A stretch of DNA of 52,783 bases, taken from contig PWMU01000105.1 in NCBI GenBank assembly GCA_003558065.1, positions 1 to 52,783 of the forward strand, written 5' to 3'. Position numbers and translations under genes: made by a program. Numbering within the stretch: position 1 is the first letter of the stretch; each line of letters starts with the position of its first letter. Source of the DNA: Opitutia bacterium. GTDB lineage: Bacteria; Verrucomicrobiota; Verrucomicrobiia; Opitutales; T3Sed10-336. The notes under the pieces were generated by a model. The model saw nothing but the letters and a program-made list of their open reading frames with translations, searched no databases and was not told the DNA's origin. Below, piece after piece: positions 27,182 to 36,156 of the stretch.

Positions 27182-27703
27182 TTATTGCTGATTGTCGGCG
27201 GTTTCCCGCAGAACGCGGATGTCTTCGGCCGAACGCAGCTGCCGCAACCCGTCGAGGGTGGCGTTGACCACGGCGACGTGATTATTGGAACCGAGGGATT
27301 TCGAAAGAACGTTTTTGATTCCCGCCGCTTCGAGAACGGCTCGGACGCCCCCGCCCGCAATAACGCCGGTACCTTCGCTCGCGGGCCGCAGCAGGACGCG
27401 TCCGCCGTCGGCCTCACCCATTACCCGATGGGGAATGGTGTCTCCCTTGAGCTTGATGGCGACCAGGTTCTTATGGGCCCGCTCGGTCCCTTTGCGGATG
27501 GCTTCGGGCACCTCGTTGGCCTTGCCGTAGCCGACACCGACGCGTCCCTTGCCGTCGCCGGTCACAACGAGCGACGAAAAGCTGAAACGGCGGCCGCCTT
27601 TCACGACCTTGGCGCAACGATTGATGTTGACGACTTTGTCGGTGAATTCGGTTTCCGCCTCTTGTTTGGCGCCGCCTTGAAATGATGATCTGAATTGGCT
27701 CAT
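27182..27703 (-). CDS. rpsE: 30S ribosomal protein S5
   Basis: S5 sits at the back of the 30S body near the mRNA entry channel and affects decoding accuracy. The 173-residue protein has the double-stranded RNA-binding N-domain ([24 protein letters not shown]) and [23 protein letters not shown], then [21 protein letters not shown] and [15 protein letters not shown]. The usual rpmD gene (L30) is absent between its stop and rplO, which starts only 12 bases on. Confidence 0.96.
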   Translation of the reverse strand: MSQFRSSFQGGAKQEAETEFTDKVVNINRCAKVVKGGRRFSFSSLVVTGDGKGRVGVGYGKANEVPEAIRKGTERAHKNLVAIKLKGDTIPHRVMGEADGGRVLLRPASEGTGVIAGGGVRAVLEAAGIKNVLSKSLGSNNHVAVVNATLDGLRQLRSAEDIRVLRETADNQQ

Positions 27704-27711
27704 GGTGACCT

Positions 27712-28074
27712 TTAAAACTTGAGTCCCGCCTCCCGGGCGGCGTCGGCGAACATTTTCACTCTTCCGTGATAACGACGGCCCCCGCGGTCAAAAACCACGG
27801 TTTCCACACCGGCGGCCTTCGCCTTTTCCCCAAACAGTTTTCCCAGCTTTTCGGCGCCTGCAATTGTGGGCGAGAGCTTTTCCTCCCGCAGATCTTTGGA
27901 AAGCGACGAGGCGTAAACCAGCGTGCGGCCGGCATCGTCGTCGATACACTGAGCGTAAATATGTTTTCCGCTGAAGTGGATCGCCAGCCTGGGGCGTTCG
28001 GCAGTACCGCTGACCTTGCGGCGGATACGCCAGCGACGCTTCTGCCGGAGCGAATTTTTTGTTTCGAGTTTCAT
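27712..28074 (-). CDS. rplR: 50S ribosomal protein L18
   Basis: L18 binds 5S rRNA in the central protuberance. The 120-residue protein shows [41 protein letters not shown] and the C-terminal [17 protein letters not shown]. Its start lies 29 bases after rplF and its stop nine bases before rpsE. Confidence 0.96.
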   Translation of the reverse strand: MKLETKNSLRQKRRWRIRRKVSGTAERPRLAIHFSGKHIYAQCIDDDAGRTLVYASSLSKDLREEKLSPTIAGAEKLGKLFGEKAKAAGVETVVFDRGGRRYHGRVKMFADAAREAGLKF

Positions 28075-28103
28075 GCTGAAAAGTTTTCTCCCGGGAATCG
28101 GGT

Positions 28104-28640
28104 TTAGGAAACCGTCTTTCCTTCCTTGCGAACGACGGTTTCGCCGAAGATGTGAATGCCCTTACCCTTGTAGGGCTCGGGCGGATAGAACCGTTTGATG
28201 TCGGCCGAAACCGCCCCTACCTTCTGTTTATCGATACCTTCGACTTTGAGCTTCGTGTTCTCGGCCACGGTCACAGTGACTTCCTCCGGAATCGTGTACT
28301 GGATCGGATGCGAGTACCCCACGGCCAGATCCAGAACGTTGCCTTTCAAGGCGGCACGAAAACCGACGCCCTTGATCTCGATATCTTTGCTGAAGCCCTC
28401 GGTGACGCCCCGGATCATATTGGAAATGATCGAGCGGGCGGTGCCCTGCATCGCATCGGCGAAACGCCCGGAATTCGTGGGCTTCACCAGCACGCCGTCG
28501 TCGCCGACGACGATCTCCACCGCGGGCGCAAAGGTTTTGCTCAGCGTCCCCTTGGGACCTTCCACGGTGACGGTCGTCTCCGAAACGGAAACGTTGACCT
28601 TTTCAGGAATGGTTACGGGTAATTTGCCTGTTCTGCTCAT
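28104..28640 (-). CDS. rplF: 50S ribosomal protein L6
   Basis: L6 lies near the factor-binding site of the large subunit. The 178-residue protein starts [17 protein letters not shown] and consists of two repeated domains. It includes [30 protein letters not shown] and the C-terminal [22 protein letters not shown]. An upstream GTG/ATG-type start would overlap rpsH; MSRTGK is the family start. Confidence 0.96.
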   Translation of the reverse strand: MSRTGKLPVTIPEKVNVSVSETTVTVEGPKGTLSKTFAPAVEIVVGDDGVLVKPTNSGRFADAMQGTARSIISNMIRGVTEGFSKDIEIKGVGFRAALKGNVLDLAVGYSHPIQYTIPEEVTVTVAENTKLKVEGIDKQKVGAVSADIKRFYPPEPYKGKGIHIFGETVVRKEGKTVS

Positions 28641-28657
28641 AGTACGTTCTCCTGTGC

Positions 28658-29050
28658 TTACCAAACCGTGCAGACCAGTTCGCCACCCAGCCGGTTGCGC
28701 CGGGCCTCGCGGTCCTTCATCAAACCCTTCGAAGTGGTCAAAATCCCCACGCCGAGCCCCTCAAGCACGCGCGGAATGTCGTCCGCTTTATAATACATGC
28801 GGCGACCCGGCTTGCTCAGGCGCTCGATACCGGCAATAGCGGGCGTGCTGTCGACGTACTTCAGGTCGACCACCAGCAGCTTGTGTCCGCGCTCGTCGGA
28901 CTCTTCCCGGAAGCCGCGAATAAAGCCTTCGTCCTTGAGAATGGAGGCGATCCCCGCCTTCATTTTGGAATGTTGGGCCCGGCACTCGAATTTGCCGGCG
29001 CTGCTGGCATTGCGAATACGGGTTAAAAAATCACTGATCGGATCGTTCAT
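28658..29050 (-). CDS. rpsH: 30S ribosomal protein S8
   Basis: S8 binds the central domain of 16S rRNA early in assembly. In E. coli it is the translational repressor of the spc operon. The 130-residue protein reads NDPISDFLTRIRNAS at the start and GVGILTTSKGLMKDREARRNRLGGELVCTVW at the end, both typical. Spacing to rplF is 17 bases. Confidence 0.96.
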   Translation of the reverse strand: MNDPISDFLTRIRNASSAGKFECRAQHSKMKAGIASILKDEGFIRGFREESDERGHKLLVVDLKYVDSTPAIAGIERLSKPGRRMYYKADDIPRVLEGLGVGILTTSKGLMKDREARRNRLGGELVCTVW

Positions 29051-29104
29051 AAAAGAGTGGTGCGTAAAAGGAGTTGGATGATATCCGGACTTCCAACCGA
29101 AGAA

Positions 29105-29410
29105 TTACCAGGAGGATTTGGTCACTCCGGGAATCTTCCCGGAAAGGGCCAGCTCGCGGAAGGTGAGACGGGAAAGGTCAAAACGACGCATGTATGCGCG
29201 GGGGCGGCCGGTGGCGCAGCAGCGATTATGGACCCGGACCGGAGACGAATTGCGCGGAAGTTTCGCGAGTTTGCGCTGCGCATCGAAGAACGCCTCGTCG
29301 GTCGTGTTCGGATCGGCCAGGACCTTCTTCAGTTCGGCGCGTTTGGCGGCGTACTTCGCCACCAGGCGTTTTCTTTTCAGGTTTCTCTGTATTGCGGAAG
29401 CGTTAGCCAT
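29105..29410 (-). CDS. rpsN: 30S ribosomal protein S14, long zinc-independent form
   Basis: S14 is in the 30S head near the decoding region. At 101 residues this is the long form: the C-terminal RNA-binding part ([30 protein letters not shown]) lacks the four-cysteine zinc site of the 61-residue form. A zinc-free S14 with a zinc-free S4 suggests ribosomes that need little zinc in these two proteins. Confidence 0.95.
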   Translation of the reverse strand: MANASAIQRNLKRKRLVAKYAAKRAELKKVLADPNTTDEAFFDAQRKLAKLPRNSSPVRVHNRCCATGRPRAYMRRFDLSRLTFRELALSGKIPGVTKSSW

Positions 29411-29438
29411 GGTTGTTTAATCTGTAATCGTTGACGGT

Positions 29439-30014
29439 TCAGGCGGTCGCCGCCTCGGTCGCCGCGGGCGTGTCCGGCCGGCGAAACGGCATTCCGAAAT
29501 GCCTGAGGAGTTCACGGGCGGTTTCATCGTCTCGGGTAGTGGTCACGATGGTGATGTCCATTCCGACAACCCGTTTGACATTGTCGATGGAAATTTCCGG
29601 GAAAATGGTATGGTCGCCGATGCCGATGGTGTAATTCCCGTTTCCGTCAAGACGGCTCGAAACACCGCGAAAATCGCGGATCGTCGGAAGCGCGATCGAG
29701 ATCAGGCGGTGAAGAAACTCGTACATACTGACGCCGCGAAGGGTCACTTTCGCCCCGATGGGCATATCTTTCCGCAGCTTGAACTGGGCGATGCTCTTGC
29801 GCGCCCTGGTCAGGATCGGGCGCTGCCCGGCGATATTCGCGATATCCTGCAGGGTATCGTTCAGCGCCGCCTTGTCGATGGAGGCGTCCATACCCGTATT
29901 GATCACAACCTTTTCGATTGCGGGAACCTGGTGTGGATTCTTGAAGCCGTGACTTTTCATCAGGGCCGGCGCGACGGACTCGCGATAATGCTTTTTGAGA
30001 ATGGGCTCGTACAT
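29439..30014 (-). CDS. rplE: 50S ribosomal protein L5
   Basis: L5 binds 5S rRNA and contacts the 30S head. The 191-residue protein shows HYRESVAPALMKSHGFKNPHQVPAIEKVVINTG, RARKSIAQFKLRKDMPIGAKVTLRG, and the C-terminal VGMDITIVTTTRDDETARELLRHFGMPF. A short Ala/Thr tail follows the family end. It has an unusually long 128-base upstream gap with a promoter-like sequence and a hairpin. Confidence 0.96.
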   Translation of the reverse strand: MYEPILKKHYRESVAPALMKSHGFKNPHQVPAIEKVVINTGMDASIDKAALNDTLQDIANIAGQRPILTRARKSIAQFKLRKDMPIGAKVTLRGVSMYEFLHRLISIALPTIRDFRGVSSRLDGNGNYTIGIGDHTIFPEISIDNVKRVVGMDITIVTTTRDDETARELLRHFGMPFRRPDTPAATEAATA

Positions 30015-30027
30015 GATTTCTGAATTC

Positions 30028-30048
30028 GGCCGGATTTCCGTCCCGGCC
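30028..30048 (-). other. Hairpin in the rplE leader
   Basis: GGCCGG (30028-30033) pairs with CCGGCC (30043-30048), ending 13 bases before the rplE ATG, where a ribosome would bind. It could mask initiation or serve as a binding site for a ribosomal protein. No such regulator is established for this position. Confidence 0.35.
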
Positions 30049-30085
30049 AGGTTTTACGCACGCTTGTCGATGTGAAAAAGGAATG

Positions 30086-30114
30086 ACTATGAGACGATTT
30101 TCAACGGGTGGCAA
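30086..30114 (-). promoter_or_regulatory. Candidate internal promoter upstream of rplE
   Basis: On the minus strand TTGCCA (30114-30109, five of six to consensus) is followed after exactly 17 bases by CATAGT (30091-30086, four of six). Transcription would begin near 30079, about 65 bases ahead of rplE. The 128-base gap is unusual in this tightly packed cluster and supports a real internal start. Confidence 0.5.
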
Positions 30115-30142
30115 GTCGTGAAGTGAAATCGGAAGAAAACGG

Positions 30143-30421
30143 TCAGCTTTTCGCCTCCCCTTCCCGGTTCTGGGCAGCGCCGGCCGTCTCGGCCTTCTCG
30201 ACCAGCTTGAGATTCGACATGTGAATCGAGGCCTCGCGTTCGATAATGGCTCCCTCGGGATTGTCGCGGTCCTTGCGCTGGTGTTTCTTGATCATCGCAA
30301 CCCCTTCGACAATCGCACGGTCCTTTCCGGGAATGACCTGCAGAATCCTCCCCTGTTTGCCGCGATGGCTGCCGCTGATCACGAGTACCTGGTCGCCTTT
30401 CTTGATGTGCTTCGAAGCCAT
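30143..30421 (-). CDS. rplX: 50S ribosomal protein L24
   Basis: L24 starts assembly of the large subunit and sits by the exit tunnel. The 92-residue protein has the KOW motif (KKGDQVLVISGSHRGKQGRIL) followed by VEGVAMIKKHQRK and the conserved NPEGAIIEREASIHMSNLKLV. A charged Ala/Glu-rich tail of about 17 residues ends it. The ATG shares one base with the rplN stop (TAATG). Confidence 0.95.
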   Translation of the reverse strand: MASKHIKKGDQVLVISGSHRGKQGRILQVIPGKDRAIVEGVAMIKKHQRKDRDNPEGAIIEREASIHMSNLKLVEKAETAGAAQNREGEAKS

Positions 30422-30786
30422 TACAACACCTCCGGTGCTAAAGAAATGATTTTCATAAACTGCTTCTGGCGCAGCTCACGGGGAACCGGGCCGAAAATCC
30501 GGGTTCCGCGCGGGTTGTTGTTCGCATCGATGATCACGACCGCGTTGCTGTCGAAGCGAAGGTAGCTCCCGTCCGAGCGTCGGATCGGCGCCTTGGTCCG
30601 AACGACCACGGCCCGGACCACCTCACCCTTTTTGACGTTGGCGTCGGTCGCACTGTCCTTGATATTTATGACGATAACATCCCCGACATGGGCGGTTTTC
30701 TTCAGTTGCCCGAGGCGGCGAATCATCTTCGCTTTCCGGGCGCCCGTATTGTCGGCGACATGTAGACTGCTGAGAAGCTGTATCAT
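30421..30786 (-). CDS. rplN: 50S ribosomal protein L14
   Basis: L14 forms an intersubunit bridge and is among the most conserved ribosomal proteins. The 121-residue product reads [39 protein letters not shown] and [28 protein letters not shown], all typical. Many bacterial L14 proteins read QxxT in the first line; here it is QLLS. It overlaps rplX by one base. Confidence 0.96.
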   Translation of the reverse strand: MIQLLSSLHVADNTGARKAKMIRRLGQLKKTAHVGDVIVINIKDSATDANVKKGEVVRAVVVRTKAPIRRSDGSYLRFDSNAVVIIDANNNPRGTRIFGPVPRELRQKQFMKIISLAPEVL

Positions 30787-30818
30787 AACGGCAAAAAGGC
30801 TTTAAAATGGGTCCCCGG

Positions 30819-31124
30819 TCAGGAAGCCGCGGATGGTGTTTCCTCCGCCGGCACGCCCACCACCGGCGCGGCGCCAACGACCCGAAGAATGCGCCATCGC
30901 TTGAGTTTGCTCAGGGGACGGGTCTCCATGACCTCCACTTTATCCCCTGTCCTGGTTTCGTTCTTCTCATCGTGCGCGTGTACGACCGTCTTGCGGTTGA
31001 TCGTCTTGCGGTAACGAGGATGAGGGATCTTGTACGGAATGGTCACCTTTACGGATTTCTCGCCGGAACGGGCGGTCACAAATCCGGTATAAGTCTTACG
31101 TTTATTGCGCGTTTGTTCGCTCAT
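30819..31124 (-). CDS. rpsQ: 30S ribosomal protein S17
   Basis: S17 is an early-binding 30S protein with an OB fold. From the ATG at 31124 (MSEQTRNKRKTYTGFV) the product is 101 residues, with KSVKVTIPYKIPHPRYRKTINRKTVVHAHDE and the conserved GDKVEVMETRPLSKLKRWR. A further 27 codons are open upstream, but these would overlap rpmC and do not look like S17. The last 20 residues form an Ala/Pro/Glu tail beyond the family core. Confidence 0.94.
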   Translation of the reverse strand: MSEQTRNKRKTYTGFVTARSGEKSVKVTIPYKIPHPRYRKTINRKTVVHAHDEKNETRTGDKVEVMETRPLSKLKRWRILRVVGAAPVVGVPAEETPSAAS

Positions 31125-31149
31125 GGTCTCTTCGGGTACGGGTTTGGCC

Positions 31150-31347
31150 TCACTCGGCAGGGGCGGCCTTTTGGGCCAGTACGGTCTCGCAGCGGGCAAC
31201 GTCACGTCGCAGCAACTTGATCTCGTGAGTCTTCTCGAGCTGCCCCTGCTGTTGGCGCAGTTTGAGGTCGAGCAGTTCCTGGCGGGAATCGCGCAACTTC
31301 TTGGAAATTTCTTCGACGGATAATTCTCTGATCTGTTCGGCTTTCAT
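31150..31347 (-). CDS. rpmC: 50S ribosomal protein L29
   Basis: L29 is a small two-helix protein by the exit tunnel that helps dock trigger factor and SRP. The 65-residue product shows the pattern MKAEQIRELSVEEISKKLRD, then LLDLKLRQQQGQLEKTHEI and a second helix with ARCETVLAQK. It sits in the standard order rplP-rpmC-rpsQ. Confidence 0.95.
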   Translation of the reverse strand: MKAEQIRELSVEEISKKLRDSRQELLDLKLRQQQGQLEKTHEIKLLRRDVARCETVLAQKAAPAE

Positions 31348-31374
31348 TGGAAAAAATTTAAACCCGGCGTTCGC

Positions 31375-31788
31375 TCATTCTTCCCGCGAGATAAAGCGGC
31401 AGCGGAACGGCAGTTTGGTGTCGGCGAGCCGGAGCGACTCCTTCGCCACGGTGGCTGAAACGCCCGAAACCTCAAAAAGCATGGTTCCGGGCTTGATCAC
31501 GGCAACCCAGAACTCGACGCCCCCCTTGCCTTTTCCCATACGGGTTTCGGCCGGCTTTTTGGTTACCGGTTTGTGCGGGAACACGCGGATCCAGACCTTG
31601 CCTTTACGCTTCATGTTGCGGGTGATCGCAACACGGGCGGCCTCGATCTGAGACGAGGTCATCCACCCGCGTCCGAGGGCCTGGATACCGAACTCGCCAA
31701 ACGAGAGGGTGTTTCCGCGGGTCGCATTGCCCGCCCGGCTTCCCCGGTGGACTTTACGGTACTTGGTTCTGGAAGGAAGTAATGGCAT
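31375..31788 (-). CDS. rplP: 50S ribosomal protein L16
   Basis: L16 helps shape the A-site region of the large subunit. The 137-residue product has [20 protein letters not shown], the conserved Ser/Gly-rich [24 protein letters not shown] and [19 protein letters not shown]-like sequence (here [19 protein letters not shown]). Length and position are normal. Confidence 0.96.
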   Translation of the reverse strand: MPLLPSRTKYRKVHRGSRAGNATRGNTLSFGEFGIQALGRGWMTSSQIEAARVAITRNMKRKGKVWIRVFPHKPVTKKPAETRMGKGKGGVEFWVAVIKPGTMLFEVSGVSATVAKESLRLADTKLPFRCRFISREE

Positions 31789-31842
31789 GACTCAAGAAAA
31801 ATCGTTTTGTTTATCTGACTGAATGGAAGACTCGACCGGGCC

Positions 31843-32481
31843 CTAGCTGCTGTTGTCGGAATCACCGGGCGCACAAATCCAGCACTTCACTCCGATAATC
31901 CCGTACATCGTGCGGCCTTCGGCAAAACCGTAGTCAATCTCCTCCCTCAGGGTGTGAAGCGGGACACGCCCGTAACGCTGCGATTCGGTGCGGGCAATAT
32001 CGGCGCCGCCGAGACGGCCGGAAATCTGGATTCGGATTCCTTCGGCACCGAGACTGACCGCGATCTGAACGGCTTTCTTCATGGCCCTGCGGAAGGAAAT
32101 GCGCCGCTCAAGCTGCAGGGCGACATTCTCCGCCACCAACTGCGCGTCGAGTTCGGGCTTTTTCACCTCCTGAATGTCGAGGAGGATGTCGCGGCCGGTC
32201 ATCTTCGAGAGATCCTCTTTGATCTTTTCGAGCTCCCCGCCCTTGCGCCCGATGACGATTCCCGGGCGGGCGGTGAAAATTTTCACGCGAACCCGATTGG
32301 AAGCCCGTTCGATAAAGATGCGCGGAACCGCGGCGAATTTCAGCTTCTCATGCAGGCGCTCGCGGATCAACTGGTCCTCCCGCAAGAGTCTTCCAAAGTC
32401 TTTCTTGCTGGCATACCAGCGGGACTGCCAGTTGCGGCGGACGGGAAGGCGGAAGCCGATTGGATTTATTTTTTGACCCAT
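31843..32481 (-). CDS. rpsC: 30S ribosomal protein S3
   Basis: S3 forms part of the mRNA entry tunnel and helps helicase activity. The 212-residue product begins [20 protein letters not shown], has the KH domain with [18 protein letters not shown], and shows [16 protein letters not shown] and [25 protein letters not shown]. It ends with the short tail [14 protein letters not shown]. It is six bases from rplV. Confidence 0.96.
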   Translation of the reverse strand: MGQKINPIGFRLPVRRNWQSRWYASKKDFGRLLREDQLIRERLHEKLKFAAVPRIFIERASNRVRVKIFTARPGIVIGRKGGELEKIKEDLSKMTGRDILLDIQEVKKPELDAQLVAENVALQLERRISFRRAMKKAVQIAVSLGAEGIRIQISGRLGGADIARTESQRYGRVPLHTLREEIDYGFAEGRTMYGIIGVKCWICAPGDSDNSS

Positions 32482-32487
32482 GACTGA

Positions 32488-32832
32488 TTACTTGGTTGCG
32501 GGCTCGTCGCTGAGAACAATGCGGATATGACTGGTGCGTTTGCGGTAAGGCTTGGCCATCCCGCGAGCCCCGGCGCGGAAACGCCGAAATGCGGGGCCCT
32601 GCTCCACCACGGCTTTTTTGATGACCAGATCGTCGGAGGAAAGATTGTTGTTGTTCTCCGCGTTGGCGACGGCGGACTTGAGCGTCTTCGCAACGAGCCG
32701 GGCGGACTTCCGCGGAATGAAGGACAACAGTTCGAGGGCGGCGGACGGATTCCGGCCCTGAATCTCCATCACGATCTCCCGGACCTTCTTGGGAGACATT
32801 CTGGCGTACTTGGTTAAAGATTGGACTTCCAT
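32488..32832 (-). CDS. rplV: 50S ribosomal protein L22
   Basis: L22 lines the narrow part of the nascent-peptide exit tunnel through its long hairpin. The 114-residue product shows VQSLTKYARMSPKKVREIVMEIQG, the hairpin tip FRRFRAGARGMAKPYRKRTSHIRIVLSD, and ALELLSFIPRKSARLVAKTLKSA. Its upstream neighbour is not rpsS, as is usual, but an inserted secreted-protein gene. Confidence 0.96.
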   Translation of the reverse strand: MEVQSLTKYARMSPKKVREIVMEIQGRNPSAALELLSFIPRKSARLVAKTLKSAVANAENNNNLSSDDLVIKKAVVEQGPAFRRFRAGARGMAKPYRKRTSHIRIVLSDEPATK

Positions 32833-32844
32833 GTTTAGATACTG

Positions 32845-33270
32845 TTAATGCTGCACGGTTTTTACGCGGATAAGGTCACCCGGCTCGATGATCTGTTCGG
32901 GAGAAAGACCCACTATCACAGCGGCGCTGACCTGGTCGCGGACCTCAACCATCATGATCTCCGCAACCTGGCTCTCGTCGCGGGTAACGCGGAAAACCAT
33001 TCCCGGCCGATAACCGGAGGCGTAGCCGGCTGGAACCAGCACAAGATCGGTGATTTCAGTGGAAACCACATCGTGTATCCTGGCTGGAATCACGCTCCCC
33101 TGGTCGCGATGGACGAAGTCCGGGCGGGCCGGCGGGGACGCGGCCTCTTCAGCCGCCAACACTCCCGCTCCCAACCCCGACGCAACCACCGCCGCACAGG
33201 CCGGAACGCTTCTTTTCAAACCCGAAAGAATGCCGGAAAACGCTGCTAAACTGTGCGTGGCGGAGGTCAT
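32845..33270 (-). CDS. Secreted protein of unknown function inserted between rpsS and rplV
   Basis: This 141-residue product is not a ribosomal protein. Residues 1-40 look like an export signal: basic KR at 19-20, the hydrophobic ACAAVVASGLGAGVLA, and a likely cut near A39-A40. Then comes a polar linker, then a compact beta-rich domain (about 55-141): VLVPAGYASGYRPGMVFRVTR, VAEIMMVEVRDQVSAAVIVGL, and the ending EPGDLIRVKTV. This Gly-x-x-pGM-F-x-V-x-R pattern recalls small SH3-like repeats in periplasmic proteins of this phylum, but I cannot name a family. It starts 19 bases after rpsS and ends 12 before rplV, so it must be co-transcribed. Thirty-six more open codons upstream would overlap rpsS and read as its shadow. 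No strong ribosome binding site is seen. Confidence 0.72.
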   Translation of the reverse strand: MTSATHSLAAFSGILSGLKRSVPACAAVVASGLGAGVLAAEEAASPPARPDFVHRDQGSVIPARIHDVVSTEITDLVLVPAGYASGYRPGMVFRVTRDESQVAEIMMVEVRDQVSAAVIVGLSPEQIIEPGDLIRVKTVQH

Positions 33271-33289
33271 TGAAAGGACAAAGCCGTCG

Positions 33290-33559
33290 TTATTTCTTCG
33301 TGTGGGATCCGTGTCCCTTGAAGTTTCGTGTGAGGGCGAACTCGCCGAGTTTGTGTCCCACCATGTTCTCGGTGACATGCACCGGGACGAAGGACTTCCC
33401 GTTGTGGACGTTGAAAGTCAGACCGACAAAGTCGGGCGTAATCGTGGAGCGGCGCGACCAGGTCTGCACGGCTTTGCGGCCCCCGGCTTGCTGGGCCTGC
33501 TCGGCCTTGTCCTGCAGGGACGGATCGACGTAAAATCCTTTTTTGATCGAACGTGCCAT
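33290..33559 (-). CDS. rpsS: 30S ribosomal protein S19
   Basis: S19 lies in the 30S head and contacts the A-site tRNA and 50S bridge. The 89-residue product has [18 protein letters not shown], then [43 protein letters not shown] and [10 protein letters not shown]. It lies five bases after rplB and 19 before the inserted secreted-protein gene. Confidence 0.96.
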   Translation of the reverse strand: MARSIKKGFYVDPSLQDKAEQAQQAGGRKAVQTWSRRSTITPDFVGLTFNVHNGKSFVPVHVTENMVGHKLGEFALTRNFKGHGSHTKK

Positions 33560-33564
33560 AACCT

Positions 33565-34410
33565 CTATTTCTTCTTAACTTTAGTGCCGTCCCGGCGAAC
33601 CAGGATAAAGGCGTTGGAGGGTTTCGAACGGCGGCGGGTCGGAAAGCCCTTGGCCAATTGGCCCCAGGGAGACACCGGATGTCCGCCTCCGGACGTGCGG
33701 CCTTCGCCGCCGCCCATGGGGTGGTCGATCGGGTTCATGGCGACACCGCGGACCCGGGGACGGCGCCCCTTCCACCGTCGGCGGCCCGCCTTGCCTTCGA
33801 TGACACTGCCGTGTTCGTGATTGCCGACTTCTCCGATGGTGGCCCGGCAGCGCGAATGCACCACGCGGATTTCGCCGGAGGGCAGCTTCACCGTCGCGCG
33901 GTCGCCGTCGACGGATACCAGCTGTGCGGTCATTCCGGCGGATCGGGCTATCTGGGCACCCTTGCCGGGAAGCATTTCGATCGCGTGGATCTTGGTGGAG
34001 GGAGGAATGACAGCCAACGGCATACAGTTGCCTGGATCGAACGCCGCCTTGTCGGCGGTCACCAGTGTATCTCCCTCGCGGATTCCCCGGGGTGCGAGGA
34101 TGTAACGCTTTTCTCCGTCGCGGTAAGCGAGAAGAGCCAGGTTCGCGGAGCGGTTCGGATCGTACTCGATCGCCTGGACCGTGGCCGGAATATCCTTCTT
34201 GTCACGCCGGAAATCGACCGTTCGGTAAAGGCGTTTATGCCCGCCTCCGCGACGGCGCGAAGTGACCCGGCCGTAACAATTCCGTCCGTTTGTACGGCGC
34301 TTCGACCTGGACAATTGCTTTTCGGGACGTTTCTCGGCCAGGTCCGGCTGCGGGTTCAGCAGCAGGTACCGCTGGGTCGGCGTCAATGGTTTGTAGCTCT
34401 TTAAAGACAT
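33565..34410 (-). CDS. rplB: 50S ribosomal protein L2
   Basis: L2 is needed for subunit joining and peptidyl transfer. The 281-residue product includes [22 protein letters not shown], the RNA-binding domains with [18 protein letters not shown], and the conserved loop [23 protein letters not shown] with its essential histidine. Length is normal. Confidence 0.97.
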   Translation of the reverse strand: MSLKSYKPLTPTQRYLLLNPQPDLAEKRPEKQLSRSKRRTNGRNCYGRVTSRRRGGGHKRLYRTVDFRRDKKDIPATVQAIEYDPNRSANLALLAYRDGEKRYILAPRGIREGDTLVTADKAAFDPGNCMPLAVIPPSTKIHAIEMLPGKGAQIARSAGMTAQLVSVDGDRATVKLPSGEIRVVHSRCRATIGEVGNHEHGSVIEGKAGRRRWKGRRPRVRGVAMNPIDHPMGGGEGRTSGGGHPVSPWGQLAKGFPTRRRSKPSNAFILVRRDGTKVKKK

Positions 34411-34437
34411 GTCTGAATTCAGTCGGTGCTTTTACGG

Positions 34438-34725
34438 TTAGGCGATTTCGATCTTATCGCCCTCCTGGAGGGTGACGATGGCCTTCTTCATCCCGCTCTT
34501 ACGGCCCATTTTCCCGGTTCGCATGTTGCGCGAAACCCGTGGCTTGGTGCGCATCACGTTGACTCGTCTGACAGTCACTTTGAAGACCTTCTCCACCGCC
34601 TGTTTGATAGAAATCTTGTCGGCATTCTCGAAAACTTCGAATGTGTACTGCCCCGTGTTGGCCGACAGCTGAGTCGACTTTTCGGTCAGGCGCAGGGCTT
34701 TGATAACCTGGTCGGGCGTCTTCAT
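34438..34725 (-). CDS. rplW: 50S ribosomal protein L23
   Basis: L23 is at the exit of the peptide tunnel and docks trigger factor and SRP. The 95-residue product has VIKALRLTEKSTQLSANTGQYTFEV, the helix DKISIKQAVEKVFKVTVRRVN and the basic loop. The start overlaps the rplD stop by four bases (ATGA), implying coupled translation. Confidence 0.95.
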   Translation of the reverse strand: MKTPDQVIKALRLTEKSTQLSANTGQYTFEVFENADKISIKQAVEKVFKVTVRRVNVMRTKPRVSRNMRTGKMGRKSGMKKAIVTLQEGDKIEIA

Positions 34726-35360
34726 GATTGTTTACCTCCGTTCAAACGTTCCAGCAGCCGCGCGAGCGCCTTCTCTGAAATCAGGATGTTTTGGTGAAGC
34801 GCGAGATCGTACGTGTTTATCGTATCCGCTTCCTGGAAAGCGACCCGGCTGATATTCCGTCCGCCCATGATGGTCTCGTCGGTGAACGATTCGTCGACCA
34901 GGAGCAGGCGGCCTTTGGGAACGATTTTCCCGAGAATCTCCGCGAAGGTTTTGGTTTTGACCGGGGAAAAGGAGAATTCCTCGATGACCTGGAGCCCGCC
35001 GGCGCTGGCGAGATCAAAGAACGCGCGGCGCAGTGCCAGGGCCTTGACCTTCCGGTTGACCTTTTTGGAATAGTCGCGCGGGCGCGGTCCGAAAACAATA
35101 CCGCCGCCGACCCAGATGGGCGATCGCCGGCTTCCGGCGCGGGCGTTGCCCGTCCCTTTCTGGCGCCACGGCTTGCGGCCTCCGCCGCTGACCTCGGCGC
35201 GGGTCTTGGTACTGGCGTTGCCCTGGCGCGCGTTGGCGCGGTAGGCCGTGATGACGTCCTTGACCGCCTGCGCGCCCGATTCACCCTCGAAGCCGGGAAT
35301 ACCGTCGAATTCCTTTTCCCGGCTCGACGAGCCGTCTGCTGTGTAAACTTTTAATTTCAT
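34722..35360 (-). CDS. rplD: 50S ribosomal protein L4
   Basis: L4 reaches into the exit tunnel, and in E. coli it also represses the S10 operon. The 212-residue product shows [35 protein letters not shown], the extended loop, and [23 protein letters not shown] good AGGAGG ribosome binding site lies nine bases ahead of the ATG, one of the few strong ones in this cluster. Confidence 0.96.
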   Translation of the reverse strand: MKLKVYTADGSSSREKEFDGIPGFEGESGAQAVKDVITAYRANARQGNASTKTRAEVSGGGRKPWRQKGTGNARAGSRRSPIWVGGGIVFGPRPRDYSKKVNRKVKALALRRAFFDLASAGGLQVIEEFSFSPVKTKTFAEILGKIVPKGRLLLVDESFTDETIMGGRNISRVAFQEADTINTYDLALHQNILISEKALARLLERLNGGKQS

Positions 35361-35377
35361 CGCTCAATTCCCTCCTG

Positions 35378-36028
35378 TCAGGCTGCCTTGGCTTTCTGGC
35401 GGGCTTTCTTTGCCGCCCGGATGAGAACGGTCTCACCGTTGGCTCCCGGAATACTGCCACGGATAAGCAGCAGATTTTTCCCCTCGTCGACCTTGACCAC
35501 GCGGAGATTCTGGATGGTGCGGCGGACCGAGCCCATGTGGCCCGGCATGATCTGATTCTTGAAAACGTGGCCGGGCGTCTGGCAAAGCCCGATGGAACCG
35601 ACCCGGCGGTGTGTCATGGAACCGTGGGTGGCGGGACCGCCCCTCACACGATACCGCTTCATGACGCCCTGGAAGCCCTTCCCCTTGGTGGTCCCGACGA
35701 TGTCAATCAACTCGCCTTCGCTGAACAGCGATACACCGAGGATATCCCCCTCTTTTTGATCCGGGGGACCGGGGAGACGGATTTCCCGCAGCTGGGAAAC
35801 CGGATCGACCTTCGCTTTCTTCAGGTGCCCCAGTTCGCCCTTGGAGAGGCGGGCTGGCTTCTGCGACGAAAAGCCGATCTGAATGGCGTTGTAGCCGTCC
35901 TTTTTCGCATTTTTGACCTGGACGACAGGACAGGGACCCGCCTCGATAACCGTAACCGGAACGAGTTGGTTGTCGCCATTATAGACCTGGGTCATGCCCA
36001 GCTTTCTTCCTAATAGTGCTAGTTTCAT
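35378..36028 (-). CDS. rplC: 50S ribosomal protein L3
   Basis: L3 starts large-subunit assembly, with a loop near the peptidyl transferase centre. The 216-residue product begins MKLALLGRKLGMTQVYNGDN and has TKGKGFQGVMKRYRVRGGPATHGS plus HRRVGSIGLCQTPGHVFKNQIMPGHMG, which includes the conserved region around the Gln methylated in some species. A 128-base gap separates it from rpsJ. Confidence 0.96.
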   Translation of the reverse strand: MKLALLGRKLGMTQVYNGDNQLVPVTVIEAGPCPVVQVKNAKKDGYNAIQIGFSSQKPARLSKGELGHLKKAKVDPVSQLREIRLPGPPDQKEGDILGVSLFSEGELIDIVGTTKGKGFQGVMKRYRVRGGPATHGSMTHRRVGSIGLCQTPGHVFKNQIMPGHMGSVRRTIQNLRVVKVDEGKNLLLIRGSIPGANGETVLIRAAKKARQKAKAA

Positions 36029-36156
36029 AGTGCTAAGCGGTAGGTGGAGGAAAGAATCCCCCGTTTCAGACAGCAGGACCTACATTAGACGATTGTTGTC
36101 GTGGCTGTATTCTTCGTCGCGCGGAATTCCGGTCAGATTAAAATGAGTGATTACCC

